A stretch of 64,000 nucleotides of DNA, taken from assembly GCF_025821665.1 (NCBI RefSeq), contig NZ_JACKSJ010000037.1, positions 21,783 through 85,782 on the forward strand. The letters are read 5' to 3'. A program made the translations under genes and the position numbers. The DNA comes from [Mycobacterium] manitobense. Lineage in GTDB: Bacteria > Actinomycetota > Actinomycetes > Mycobacteriales > Mycobacteriaceae. Below the pieces are notes generated by a model. It did not search any database, had not been told where the DNA came from, and was given only the letters and a program-made list of their open reading frames with translations. Shown here in pieces: positions 31,299 through 39,191 of this stretch (within the stretch, counting starts at the first letter, position 1; each line of letters opens with the position of its first letter).

Positions 31299-32447
31299 AT
31301 GAGTGAGCCTGACTGGGCGCCGCTCACCGGCTTCCGGGTAGCGGTGACCTCCGCCCGCCGAGCCGACGAACTGGCCACGCTGCTGCGGCGGCGGGGCGCC
31401 ACAGTGACGAGTGCCGCCGCCATCACGATGGTGCCGCTGCCCGACGACGACGAGCTGCGCTCGCACACCGAGGCGCTGATCGACGTACCGCCGGACATCG
31501 TCATCGCCACCACCGGCATCGGATTCCGCGGCTGGGTCGCGGCCGCTGACGGGTGGGGGCTGGCGAGCGAGCTCGTCGCCTCGCTCGGCAAGGCCCGCAT
31601 CGTCTCCCGCGGACCCAAGGCCACCGGGGCCCTGCGCGCGGCAGGACTGCCCGAGGAGTGGTCCCCGGAGTCGGAATCCTCCCGCGAACTGGTGCACTAC
31701 CTGGTCGAGGGCGGCATCGCCGGCATGCGCATCGCCGTGCAGCTGCACGGCGCCACCAACGACTGGGACCCCTTCCCCGAGTTCCTCGACGAGTTGCGAG
31801 CCGCCGGCGCCGAGGTGGTGCCGATCATGGTGTACCGCTGGTACCCGGCTCCCCGCGACGGCGAGTTCGACCAGTTGGTGGCGGGCATCGCCGACGAGAA
31901 GTTCGACGCCGTCAGCTTCACCTCCGCGCCCGCGGTGGCGTCGGTGCTCATGCGGGCCACCGAACTGGGCATCGCCGACCGGGTGCTGTCGGCGCTGCGC
32001 ACCGACGTGCACGCGATGTGCGTCGGACCCGTCACCGCCCGACCGCTGGTGCGCCTCGGCGTGCCCACCTCCGCGCCGGAACGGATGCGCCTGGGTGCGC
32101 TGGCCCGCCACATCACTGACGAGCTGCCACTTCTGCAGTCACGAACCGTGAAGGTCGCCGGGCACGTGCTGGAGATCCGCGGCACCTGCGTGATGGTCGA
32201 CGGCGTGGTCAAGTCACTCTCGCCCGCCGCCATGGCGACGATTCGCGCACTGGCACACCGGCCCGGAGACGTGGTGTCGCGCACCGACCTGCTCGACGCC
32301 CTGCCCGGCGGCGGCACCGACACCCACGCGGTGGAGACGGCCGTGCTGCGACTGCGAACTGCGTTGGGCGACAAGCACATCGTCTCGACCGTGGTGAAGC
32401 GCGGGTACCGGCTGGCGGTCGACGAGGGAATGGCGGCGGCCCGGTGA
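31299..32447 (+). CDS. uroporphyrinogen-III synthase fused to a winged-helix regulator domain
   Basis: This 382-residue protein matches Rv0260c. The first ~260 residues are a HemD fold (PLTGFRVAVTSARRADELATLL, IVIATTGIGFRGW, DAVSFTSAPAVASVL, CVGPVTARPL). The last ~100 are an OmpR/PhoB-type winged helix (DVVSRTDLLDALPGGGTDTHAVETAVLRLRTALG, then VVKRGYRL). HemD makes uroporphyrinogen III, the branch point to siroheme needed by NirB, so the fusion could sense or supply siroheme and regulate nitrite genes. The ATG at 31299 is 34 bp after narK3. The next gene overlaps its stop. Confidence 0.92.
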   Translation: MSEPDWAPLTGFRVAVTSARRADELATLLRRRGATVTSAAAITMVPLPDDDELRSHTEALIDVPPDIVIATTGIGFRGWVAAADGWGLASELVASLGKARIVSRGPKATGALRAAGLPEEWSPESESSRELVHYLVEGGIAGMRIAVQLHGATNDWDPFPEFLDELRAAGAEVVPIMVYRWYPAPRDGEFDQLVAGIADEKFDAVSFTSAPAVASVLMRATELGIADRVLSALRTDVHAMCVGPVTARPLVRLGVPTSAPERMRLGALARHITDELPLLQSRTVKVAGHVLEIRGTCVMVDGVVKSLSPAAMATIRALAHRPGDVVSRTDLLDALPGGGTDTHAVETAVLRLRTALGDKHIVSTVVKRGYRLAVDEGMAAAR

Positions 32448-33139
32448 ACCCCGCGGCCCACCTGGTGCTGGTGGCGCACGGCACCCGCAAGCAACGTGGC
32501 GTCGCCCTGGTGGGTGACATCGCCGAGCAGGTCGCCGCGACGCTGGGGCGACAGGTTCACGTCGCGTTCGTCGACGTGCTGGGACCCACGCCGGCCGAGG
32601 TCCTCCGGAGGTTGCCCGACGCACCGGCGCTCGTGGTGCCCGCGTTCCTGTCGCGCGGCTATCACGTCGGCGTCGACATCCCCGAACACGTGCATGCCAG
32701 CGGCCATCCGGACGTGACGGTCACCGACGCGCTGGGGCCCGATCCGCAGCTGATCCGTGTGCTGGCCGACCGCCTCATCGAATCAGGTTGGCAGCAGGGC
32801 GATTCGGTGGTGCTGGCCGCGGCGGGCACCTCGGACCCTGCGGCGCAACGCGACCTGCACACCACCGCGACGTGGCTGTCGGCGCTGACCGGGTCCCGCG
32901 TCGAGCTGGCCTTCGCCGCCACCGGCGAGCCGAGGGTGGCCGACGCGGTCGCCGATCTGCGCCGGCGCGGCCGACGCCGGGTGGTGGTGGCGTCCTATCT
33001 GCTGTCCGAGGGACTGTTCCAGGATCGACTGCGCGCCAGCGGCGCCGACGTCGTGACCGCCCCGCTGGGCACGCACCCGGGGCTGGTGCGCCTGATCGCC
33101 AGCCGGTTCCGGCGGGCGCGGGTGACGGTCCCGGCGTAG
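32444..33139 (+). CDS. sirohydrochlorin chelatase (CbiX/SirB family)
   Basis: This 231-residue protein corresponds to Rv0259c. It has two related CbiX-like halves: LVLVAHGTRKQRGVALVGDIAEQVA with a conserved His, ALVVPAFLSRGYHVGVDIPEHV, and a second VLAAAGTSDPAAQRDLHTTATWLS block. It would insert iron into sirohydrochlorin to give siroheme. The GTG start at 32444 overlaps the preceding stop by 4 bp (GTGA), so the two genes are translationally coupled. It is convergent with the GAF-ANTAR gene, 16 bp apart. Confidence 0.9.
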   Translation: MNPAAHLVLVAHGTRKQRGVALVGDIAEQVAATLGRQVHVAFVDVLGPTPAEVLRRLPDAPALVVPAFLSRGYHVGVDIPEHVHASGHPDVTVTDALGPDPQLIRVLADRLIESGWQQGDSVVLAAAGTSDPAAQRDLHTTATWLSALTGSRVELAFAATGEPRVADAVADLRRRGRRRVVVASYLLSEGLFQDRLRASGADVVTAPLGTHPGLVRLIASRFRRARVTVPA

Positions 33140-33155
33140 CGCTCGAACGGGGATG

Positions 33156-33884
33156 TCAGTTGACGTTGCCGGCGTCCTGCGGGCCGCCCGCGACGAGTAG
33201 CCGCGCCACCGACTCGATCGAGTCGTGCTGCTCCTTGGCCATCGCCACGAGCAACGAGTACGCCTGCGCGACGTCGGCGCCGAACTTTTCCATCAACAGC
33301 AGCTTCGCCTGGTTGATCACGTCCCTGCGGGCCGACCCGCGACGGGACTGCCCCGTCATCATCAGCCCGATGTGCCGCGCGAGCAGTTCGGCGGTTCCCT
33401 CGAGGCCGTCCTCGAGTCCGCCTGCGTTGTCCGCGTAGAGGTTCAGCGCCGCCCGGACCTCGCCGCCGAGGCACACCGGAACCGCCACCACCGCTCGTAC
33501 CGGCGTGCTCACCATGGCCTGCCGGGCGAACGCCGGCCACCGGGTGTCGTCGGTCAGGTCGTCGGCGCGGTACGGCCGGCCGTCGTAGGCCGCACTGAGA
33601 CTCGGGCCCTCGCAGACGCGGCGGGTGATGTTGTCCAGGACGAGCGGATGGCCGTCGGTGGCGGCCATCGACCGGATGAGGATGCCTTCCCCGATACAGG
33701 TGATGCCCGCGTGGTCGACAGCCGGCAGCAGGCGCACCGCCAGCATGGTGATGTCACCCAGCCGCTCGGTGTTGGCGCGGCGCTGACCGGTGTCGGCCAT
33801 GAGCGCGATCGCGTCATCGATGCGCCTGCCGATGTCGCGGCGCTCCAGCGAAGGTCCGTCGACGCATTCACCACCCGGCGACAT
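33156..33884 (-). CDS. GAF and ANTAR domain regulator (RNA-binding antiterminator type)
   Basis: This is a 242-residue protein. The first ~170 residues are a GAF sensor domain (LLPAVDHAGITCIGEG, then VRAVVAVPVCLGGEVRAALNLYAD). The last ~60 are an ANTAR domain (RRDVINQAKLLLMEKFGADVAQAYSLLVAMAKEQ) of the three-helix RNA-binding type, which binds paired hairpins in leader RNAs and promotes antitermination. It is 56 bp downstream of nirD on the same strand, so it may be in the nirBD operon and take part in nitrogen control. No ANTAR-type paired hairpin was found before nirB, which appears leaderless. Confidence 0.9.
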   Translation of the reverse strand: MSPGGECVDGPSLERRDIGRRIDDAIALMADTGQRRANTERLGDITMLAVRLLPAVDHAGITCIGEGILIRSMAATDGHPLVLDNITRRVCEGPSLSAAYDGRPYRADDLTDDTRWPAFARQAMVSTPVRAVVAVPVCLGGEVRAALNLYADNAGGLEDGLEGTAELLARHIGLMMTGQSRRGSARRDVINQAKLLLMEKFGADVAQAYSLLVAMAKEQHDSIESVARLLVAGGPQDAGNVN

Positions 33885-33940
33885 GCGGCGGAAGTACCCG
33901 CGCAGCGTGCAGGCAAACGTCAGATTTGGCGCGACCGTCG

Positions 33941-34315
33941 CTAGGCCGGTGCCACCTCGACGAACCCCTCGGCGGTGATCCGGGCGCGGTACACCGGCAG
34001 GGACGCCGCCGGATCGTCCAGACAGCTGCCGTCGTCGAACGCGAATGCCTGCTTCTTGATCGGCGACTGCACGGTGGCGCGGCCGGCCCGGTCGCCGACA
34101 ATGCCGCGCGACATCACCGCGGCCCCGGAGAACGGGTCGATGTTGCCGACGGCGGCCAGCGTTCCGTCGTCCAGCCGGAAGAGCGCGACCTGGGAGCCGT
34201 CGGCGAGCAGCACGCCGACGCCCCGGTTCGGGATCAGGTAGTCGTACCGGCAGGCCGGCGTCCAGTCCGCGTCATGCTGCGGATCGCGTTCCCTGCGGTC
34301 GTCGATGAGCGTCAT
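33941..34315 (-). CDS. nirD: nitrite reductase small subunit NirD
   Basis: This 124-residue Rieske-like protein is counterpart of Rv0253. It shows the GVGVLLADGSQVALFRL, VGNIDPFSGAAVMSRGIVGDR and QSPIKKQAFAFDDGSCLDD segments of NirD, which has the Rieske fold without the iron-sulfur cluster ligands. It partners NirB. The ATG at 34315 overlaps the TGA of nirB by 4 bp (ATGA), so the subunits are translated together. A longer frame to 34477 lies within nirB and is rejected. Confidence 0.93.
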   Translation of the reverse strand: MTLIDDRRERDPQHDADWTPACRYDYLIPNRGVGVLLADGSQVALFRLDDGTLAAVGNIDPFSGAAVMSRGIVGDRAGRATVQSPIKKQAFAFDDGSCLDDPAASLPVYRARITAEGFVEVAPA

Positions 34316-36885
34316 GTGGTCTCCTGCATGGGCTTGATCGTGGGCATTCCGATGGACACCGGCACCTTGCGACCGCCGTTCTCGGTGAACTCGACGGTCG
34401 GGTCGGGCACGTCCGGCGCGTTGACGAACGACACGAACCGCGACAGCTTGTCCGGGTCCTCGAGGACGCCCTTCCATTCGCAGGCGTAGCCGTCGACGTG
34501 GCGCGCGACGGCGTCCTCGAACTCGGCCGCCAGACCCAGCGAGTCCTCGCAGACCACCTCACGCAGGTGGTCCATCCCGCCGTCGAGCGCGTCGACCCAC
34601 GGCGCGGTGCGCTGCAGCCGGTCGGCCGTGCGGATGTAGAACATCAGGAACCGGTCGATGTAGCGCACCAGGGTCTCGTCGTCGAGGTCTCCGGCGAGCA
34701 GTTGCGCGTGCTTGGGTGTCATGCCGCCGTTGCCGCCGACGTAGAGGTTCCATCCCGTCTCGGTGGCGATGACGCCGACGTCTTTGCCGCGCGCCTCCGC
34801 GCACTCGCGGGCACAGCCCGACACGCCCATCTTGATCTTGTGCGGGGACCGCAAGCCGCGGTAGCGGAGTTCGAGGTTGATGGCCATCTGCACCGAGTCC
34901 TGCTGACCGTAGCGGCACCAGTCGCTGCCCACGCAGCTCTTCACCGTGCGCAGCGACTTGCCGTAGGCCTGCCCGGACTCCATCCCGCCCTCGACGAGCC
35001 TGCGCCAGATGTCGGGCAGCTGATCGACCCGGGCGCCGAACATGTCGATGCGCTGGCCGCCGGTGATCTTGGTGTAAAGGCCGAAGTCGCGGGCGATCTC
35101 ACCGATCAGGATCAGGTGCTCGGGCGTGATGTCGCCGCCCGGCACCCGCGGCACCACCGAATAGCTGCCGTTCTTCTGGATGTTGGCCAGGAAGTGGTCG
35201 TTGGAGTCCTGCAGTGACGCCTGCTCGCCGTCGAGGATGTGGTCGGAACTCGTCGACGCCAGGATCGAGGCGACCGTAGGTTTGCAGATGTCGCAACCCT
35301 TTCCGGTGCCGAAGCGTTCGATCAGGCCGGTGAAGGTGCGGATCGAGGTCGCGGAGACGATCTCGAAGAGCTCACTGCGCGACTGGCTGAAGTGCTCGCA
35401 CAGCGCCTTGGACTGCTCGACGCCCTCGGCCTCCAGCAGCTGCTTGAGCAGCGGCACGCACGACCCGCACGACGTGCCCGCCTTGGTGCACGCCTTCAGC
35501 CCCGCGACGTCGCAGCAGCCGCCGGCGATGGCGCCGCTGATGTCGCCCTTGGTGACGTTGTTGCACGAGCAGATCTGCGCGGCAGGCGGCAGCGCGCCGA
35601 CACCGAGTTGACCTGCGCCACCCTCGCTTCCGGCCGGTGCGATGAGGGCCATCGGGTCGCCGGGCAGCTCTTCGCCGACCATCGGCCGCAGCACCCCGTA
35701 GGCCGACGCGTCGCCGACCAGGATTCCGCCGAGCAGCGTCTTGGCGTCGTCGGAGAGCACCAGCTTCGCGTAGGTCTGGTTCACCGCGTCGTTGACGACG
35801 ACCTCGAGGGACTTCGGGGTGCGGCCCATCGCGTCGCCGAAGCTCGCCACGTCCACTCCGAGCAGCTTGAGCTTGGTGGACAGGTCGGCCTCCGGGAACT
35901 CGGCCGCACCGCCGAGCAGTCGGTCGGCGACCACCTCGGCGCTGGTGTAGCCGGGGCCGACGAGTCCGTAGCAGCGGCCCTCGATGGCGGCCACCTCGCC
36001 GATCGCGAAGATGGCGGGATCGCGAGTGGCACAGGACAGGTCGGTCAGCACGCCACCGCGCTCGGCGAGCTCCAGCCCGGCGTCGCGGGCCAGTTCGTCG
36101 CGCGGCCGCACACCTGCGGCGAAGATGACCACCGCGGCGTCGATGAAGCTCCCGTCGCTCAGCGCCACCCGCATCGAGTCGTCCTCGGCGGAGCGCTTCA
36201 GCGGCCGGTTGCGCTGCGCCGGCCTGATCGACTCGGTGCCGACGTCGGTGTGCACCGTGATGCCCAGCTCGGTGATCATCCTGCCCAGCAGGGCGCCGCC
36301 CGCCTCGTCGAGCTGCTGCGCCATCAACCGCGGCGAGCGCTCCACGACATGGGCGTCCAGGCCGAAACCGCGCAGAGCGTTGGCAGCCTCGAGGCCCAGC
36401 AGACCGCCGCCGATCACCACACCCACCGGGGTGCGGCCGGTCTCGCGGGCCCGCACGGCGTCGGCGCGGATCGCGTCGAGGTCGTCGAGCGTGCGGTAGA
36501 CGTGGCAGGCGGGCAGATCGCGGCCGGGCACCGGCGGCACGAACGCGTAGGAGCCCGTCGCGAGCACCAGGGCGTCGTAGCCGATCGTGGCGCCGTCGGC
36601 AGTGGTAACCGTCCGGGCGTCCCGGTCGATGGCGGTGACCGGGCTACCCAGCTTCAGCGTGACGCGGTCGTCGCCGGCGTAGTCGTTGCCGGGCAGCGCC
36701 AGCAGCGTGCGGTCCCAGTGTTCGGTGTAGGCGGTCAGCCCGACCCGGTCGTAGGCGGCGTCGGCCTCCTCGGCCACGACTGTGACCTGCCAGGTTCCTG
36801 CCTCGTCGCGCGCCCTGAGGGCCTCGACGAACCGGTGTCCGACCATGCCGTGGCCGACGACCACGACGTTCTTCGTTGACGGCAT
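34312..36885 (-). CDS. nirB: nitrite reductase large subunit NirB
   Basis: This is an 857-residue NADH-dependent assimilatory nitrite reductase, counterpart of Rv0252, which reduces nitrite to ammonium. The domains in order are an FAD/NAD module (VVVGHGMVGHRFVEALR, later VVIGGGLLGLEAANALR), a BFD-like [2Fe-2S] region (CSCNNVTKGDISG with further CC and CGSC cysteines near residues 435-480), and a sulfite/nitrite reductase siroheme and [4Fe-4S] domain with GSDWCRYG and GCARECAEARGKD cysteines. The ATG at 36885 follows a TAGCCT box by six bases, so the operon seems to start leaderless. It is first in the order nirB-nirD-ANTAR gene. Confidence 0.95.
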   Translation of the reverse strand: MPSTKNVVVVGHGMVGHRFVEALRARDEAGTWQVTVVAEEADAAYDRVGLTAYTEHWDRTLLALPGNDYAGDDRVTLKLGSPVTAIDRDARTVTTADGATIGYDALVLATGSYAFVPPVPGRDLPACHVYRTLDDLDAIRADAVRARETGRTPVGVVIGGGLLGLEAANALRGFGLDAHVVERSPRLMAQQLDEAGGALLGRMITELGITVHTDVGTESIRPAQRNRPLKRSAEDDSMRVALSDGSFIDAAVVIFAAGVRPRDELARDAGLELAERGGVLTDLSCATRDPAIFAIGEVAAIEGRCYGLVGPGYTSAEVVADRLLGGAAEFPEADLSTKLKLLGVDVASFGDAMGRTPKSLEVVVNDAVNQTYAKLVLSDDAKTLLGGILVGDASAYGVLRPMVGEELPGDPMALIAPAGSEGGAGQLGVGALPPAAQICSCNNVTKGDISGAIAGGCCDVAGLKACTKAGTSCGSCVPLLKQLLEAEGVEQSKALCEHFSQSRSELFEIVSATSIRTFTGLIERFGTGKGCDICKPTVASILASTSSDHILDGEQASLQDSNDHFLANIQKNGSYSVVPRVPGGDITPEHLILIGEIARDFGLYTKITGGQRIDMFGARVDQLPDIWRRLVEGGMESGQAYGKSLRTVKSCVGSDWCRYGQQDSVQMAINLELRYRGLRSPHKIKMGVSGCARECAEARGKDVGVIATETGWNLYVGGNGGMTPKHAQLLAGDLDDETLVRYIDRFLMFYIRTADRLQRTAPWVDALDGGMDHLREVVCEDSLGLAAEFEDAVARHVDGYACEWKGVLEDPDKLSRFVSFVNAPDVPDPTVEFTENGGRKVPVSIGMPTIKPMQETT

Positions 36886-36891
36886 GTCCCG

Positions 36892-36897
36892 AGGCTA
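36892..36897 (-). promoter_or_regulatory. -10 box of a probable leaderless promoter (nirB)
   Basis: On the minus strand TAGCCT is followed by six bases and the ATG of nirB. Confidence 0.55.
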
Positions 36898-36984
36898 GGG
36901 AGCCGATATTGCCGCAATGTCGCCCTGTGTGACGCTGCCATCACGGTGTGCTCACGGGCAGCGGGGCGGGGGTGTGAGCCGGCC

Positions 36985-37039
36985 CGAGTGTGAACGTCAC
37001 GACGTTTTCGGGCCGATTGCGTCGTGACGTTCACACTCG
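36985..37039 (-). terminator. 19-bp perfect inverted repeat, likely terminator
   Basis: Arms at 36985-37003 and 37021-37039 are perfectly complementary, with a 17-nt loop. It begins 11 bp after the stop of the PEP mutase/isocitrate lyase family gene on the minus strand and lies upstream of nirB. There is no T-run, which is usual for mycobacterial hairpin terminators. Confidence 0.7.
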
Positions 37040-37049
37040 GCGCGAGCGG

Positions 37050-37811
37050 TCACTTCCAGCGGTCGAGCAACTCCTTGGCCCGCTTGGCCAGCGCGAACTG
37101 CAGGAACGGCCCGAAGCTGATCCGGGCGACGCCGAGCGGACCGAACGACGCCGGGTCGTCCTCGTCGGGCAGCCCGATCGCGTTGACCGGCAGCGGCAGC
37201 TCCGAGGTGAGCCGGCGCAGCGTGTCCGCGTCGTGGCGGCCCACCGGATAGAGCACGTCGGCGCCCGCCTGCGCGGCCTCGGTCAACCGTGCGACGGCCC
37301 GTTCGACGCGGTCGGCGTCATCGCCGTCCTTGCGCAGGAAGAGGTCCGTGCGGGCGTTGACGACGACGTGCACACCCGCGTCGTCGGCGGCCTTGCGCAG
37401 CGCGCCCACGAGTTCGGCGTGGTCGGCCGACGACCGCAGACGGCCACCCTCGGCGTGCACGGTGTCCTCGATGTTGAGTCCGACCGCGCCCACCCCGAGC
37501 AGTCCCTCGATCAGCCGCGTCGGCGCCTCCCCGTAACCGGACTCGATGTCCACCGACACCGGCACGTCGACGGCCTCGGTGATCTGCGCGACCCGGGTCA
37601 GCAGTTCGTCGAACGTCATGCCCTCGTTGTCGGCCCTGCCGATCGAGTCGGCCACCGGATGGCTGCCCACGGTCAGCGCCGCGAACCCCGCGTCCACAGC
37701 CAGCTTCGCCGACCAGGCGTCCCACACCGTCGGCAGGACGACCGGGTCACCTGGGCGGTGCAACGCCAGCAGCGCGTCCGCCCGCGTCTTCAGAATTTGC
37801 TTGTCCACCAC
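37050..37811 (-). CDS. isocitrate lyase/PEP mutase family protein
   Basis: This is a 253-residue TIM-barrel enzyme. The opening ADALLALHRPGDPVVLPTVWDAWSAKLAVDAGFAALTVGSHPVADS, then VSVDIESGYG and VGLNIEDTVH, place it in the isocitrate lyase/phosphoenolpyruvate mutase superfamily, with an Asp-Glu metal site. The family cleaves or forms C-C or P-C bonds of oxyacids (methylisocitrate lyase, oxaloacetate decarboxylase and others). The exact substrate is not clear. The start is a GTG at 37811 with GGAG upstream; a second GTG follows directly. It is divergent from the sdh1 operon across a 105-bp gap. Confidence 0.88.
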   Translation of the reverse strand: MVDKQILKTRADALLALHRPGDPVVLPTVWDAWSAKLAVDAGFAALTVGSHPVADSIGRADNEGMTFDELLTRVAQITEAVDVPVSVDIESGYGEAPTRLIEGLLGVGAVGLNIEDTVHAEGGRLRSSADHAELVGALRKAADDAGVHVVVNARTDLFLRKDGDDADRVERAVARLTEAAQAGADVLYPVGRHDADTLRRLTSELPLPVNAIGLPDEDDPASFGPLGVARISFGPFLQFALAKRAKELLDRWK

Positions 37812-37828
37812 GAAATCACTCCATCTGA

Positions 37829-37844
37829 CGTGATCTGTCTCACG
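37829..37844. promoter_or_regulatory. CRP-like site, CGTGA-N6-TCACG
   Basis: CGTGATCTGTCTCACG matches the TGTGA-N6-TCACA pattern of mycobacterial CRP (Rv3676) at all positions but the outermost. It lies in the divergent promoter region between the PEP mutase family gene and the sdh1 operon. A second, weaker TGTGATTCACG block lies at 37881-37891. Confidence 0.55.
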
Positions 37845-37916
37845 CCGCAGTCGGTGATGTGGCTAGCATCAATTGCGTAATGTGATTCACGACACCCTTC
37901 AGCCCAAGGAGGTCAC

Positions 37917-38213
37917 TTGTCCAGCACAACCGAGTTCAGCGAGCTGCACGAACTCATCGGCGGCCTGCGCCGATGCGTCGCTTCGCTGGCGTCGAAGTAC
38001 GGCGACTCGCCAGCGATGCGTCGCATCGTCAATGATGCCGAACGCATCCTCAACGACGTCGACCGCCTCGACATCGACGCCGAGGAGCTCGAGCTCGGTC
38101 GCGGGATGAGCCGCCACCACCACATCGGAGAGAAGATCGCCATCCCCGACACCCAGTACGACACCGAATTCTGGCGCGGCGTCGACGACGAGGGCCTCGG
38201 CGGCACCCGATGA
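37917..38213 (+). CDS. Rv0250c-like conserved hypothetical, first gene of the sdh1 operon
   Basis: This is a 98-residue soluble protein, corresponding in size and position to Rv0250c. It is largely helical and acidic, with a HELIGGLRRCVASLASKYGDSPAMRRIVNDAERILNDVDRLDIDAEELEL core and a HHH run near residue 66. Function is unknown. The TTG at 37917 has AAGGAGGT five bases upstream. It is 97 bp before the succinate dehydrogenase anchor gene, and its conserved linkage to sdh1 suggests an accessory role there. Confidence 0.85.
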   Translation: MSSTTEFSELHELIGGLRRCVASLASKYGDSPAMRRIVNDAERILNDVDRLDIDAEELELGRGMSRHHHIGEKIAIPDTQYDTEFWRGVDDEGLGGTR

Positions 38214-38310
38214 GCCAGCGCTGGTGACATCTGCCCGCGCACCGCTTGAAACCCACCGCCGCGGGTAACCGCCCGGTTGGTCGACCTCGACAGATCTGCG
38301 AAAGGCAACA

Positions 38311-39132
38311 GTGAGCGCACCCACCGCCGACCGAGACGGCACCGGCGTCTTCTCATCGACACGCGCGGAGATCAAGCAGCGCACCCTGCGCACCGACCGC
38401 TGGTGGCAGTCACCGCTCGTCGTCGACCTGGGTTTCGCCGCATTCGTGATCTACGCGACGGTGCGGGCATTCCTGCAGCGGGACTACTTCGTCCCCGAGT
38501 ACCACTACCTGACGCCGTTCTACTCACCGTGCATCAGCACCGGCTGCCTGCCCGAGGCGAGCGGTTTCTGGCCCCAGTTCGTGCCGGACTGGCCGATCTT
38601 CCCGTACGCGCTGCTGTCGCTGCCGTTCCTGCTGCTGTTCCGGCTGACCTGCTACTACTACCGCGGCGCCTACTACCGGTCGGTGTGGCAGGCGCCAACC
38701 GCCTGCGCCGTCGCCGAACCGCACGCCAAGTACACCGGCGAGACCCGCTTCCCGCTGATCATCCAGAACACCCACCGCTACTTCTTCTACATCGCGGCGC
38801 TCATCTCGGTGATCAACACCTACGACGCGATCATCGCCTTCCACTCGCCCAGCGGCTTCGGATTCGGCCTGGGCAACATCATTCTGGTGGTCAACGTGGT
38901 GATGCTGTGGGTCTACACGATCTCCTGCCACTCCTGCCGCCACGTCGTGGGCGGACGTCTCAAGCACTTCTCGAAACATCCTGTGCGCTACTGGCTCTGG
39001 ACGAAGGTCAGCGTGCTCAACACCCGGCACAAGCTGTACGCCTGGATCACCCTCGGCACGCTGATGCTCACCGACTTCTACGTCATGCTGGTGGCCAGCG
39101 GCACGATCTCGGACCTGAGGTTCATCGGCTGA
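38311..39132 (+). CDS. succinate dehydrogenase 1 membrane anchor subunit
   Basis: This 273-residue membrane protein is counterpart of Rv0249c. It has about five transmembrane helices (VVDLGFAAFVIYATVRAF, PYALLSLPFLLLFRL, YFFYIAALISVINTYDAII, GNIILVVNVVMLWVYTI, ITLGTLMLTDFYVMLVASG) and histidines in QNTHRYF and ISCHSCRHVVGG that may bind haem. It anchors SdhA/SdhB and passes electrons to menaquinone. The GTG at 38311 has GAAAGG eight bases upstream. It is followed 59 bp later by sdhA. Confidence 0.92.
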   Translation: MSAPTADRDGTGVFSSTRAEIKQRTLRTDRWWQSPLVVDLGFAAFVIYATVRAFLQRDYFVPEYHYLTPFYSPCISTGCLPEASGFWPQFVPDWPIFPYALLSLPFLLLFRLTCYYYRGAYYRSVWQAPTACAVAEPHAKYTGETRFPLIIQNTHRYFFYIAALISVINTYDAIIAFHSPSGFGFGLGNIILVVNVVMLWVYTISCHSCRHVVGGRLKHFSKHPVRYWLWTKVSVLNTRHKLYAWITLGTLMLTDFYVMLVASGTISDLRFIG

Positions 39133-39191
39133 GATCACCCGACCGACAGCGCAATTCGAGACAACAGGACATGGAAGACGAGTGAGGACAC

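Noticed and set aside
35239..36879. 546-codon frame antisense to nirB
   Set aside because: nirB is complete with all cofactor motifs; the opposing frame is His/Arg/Gly-rich noise.
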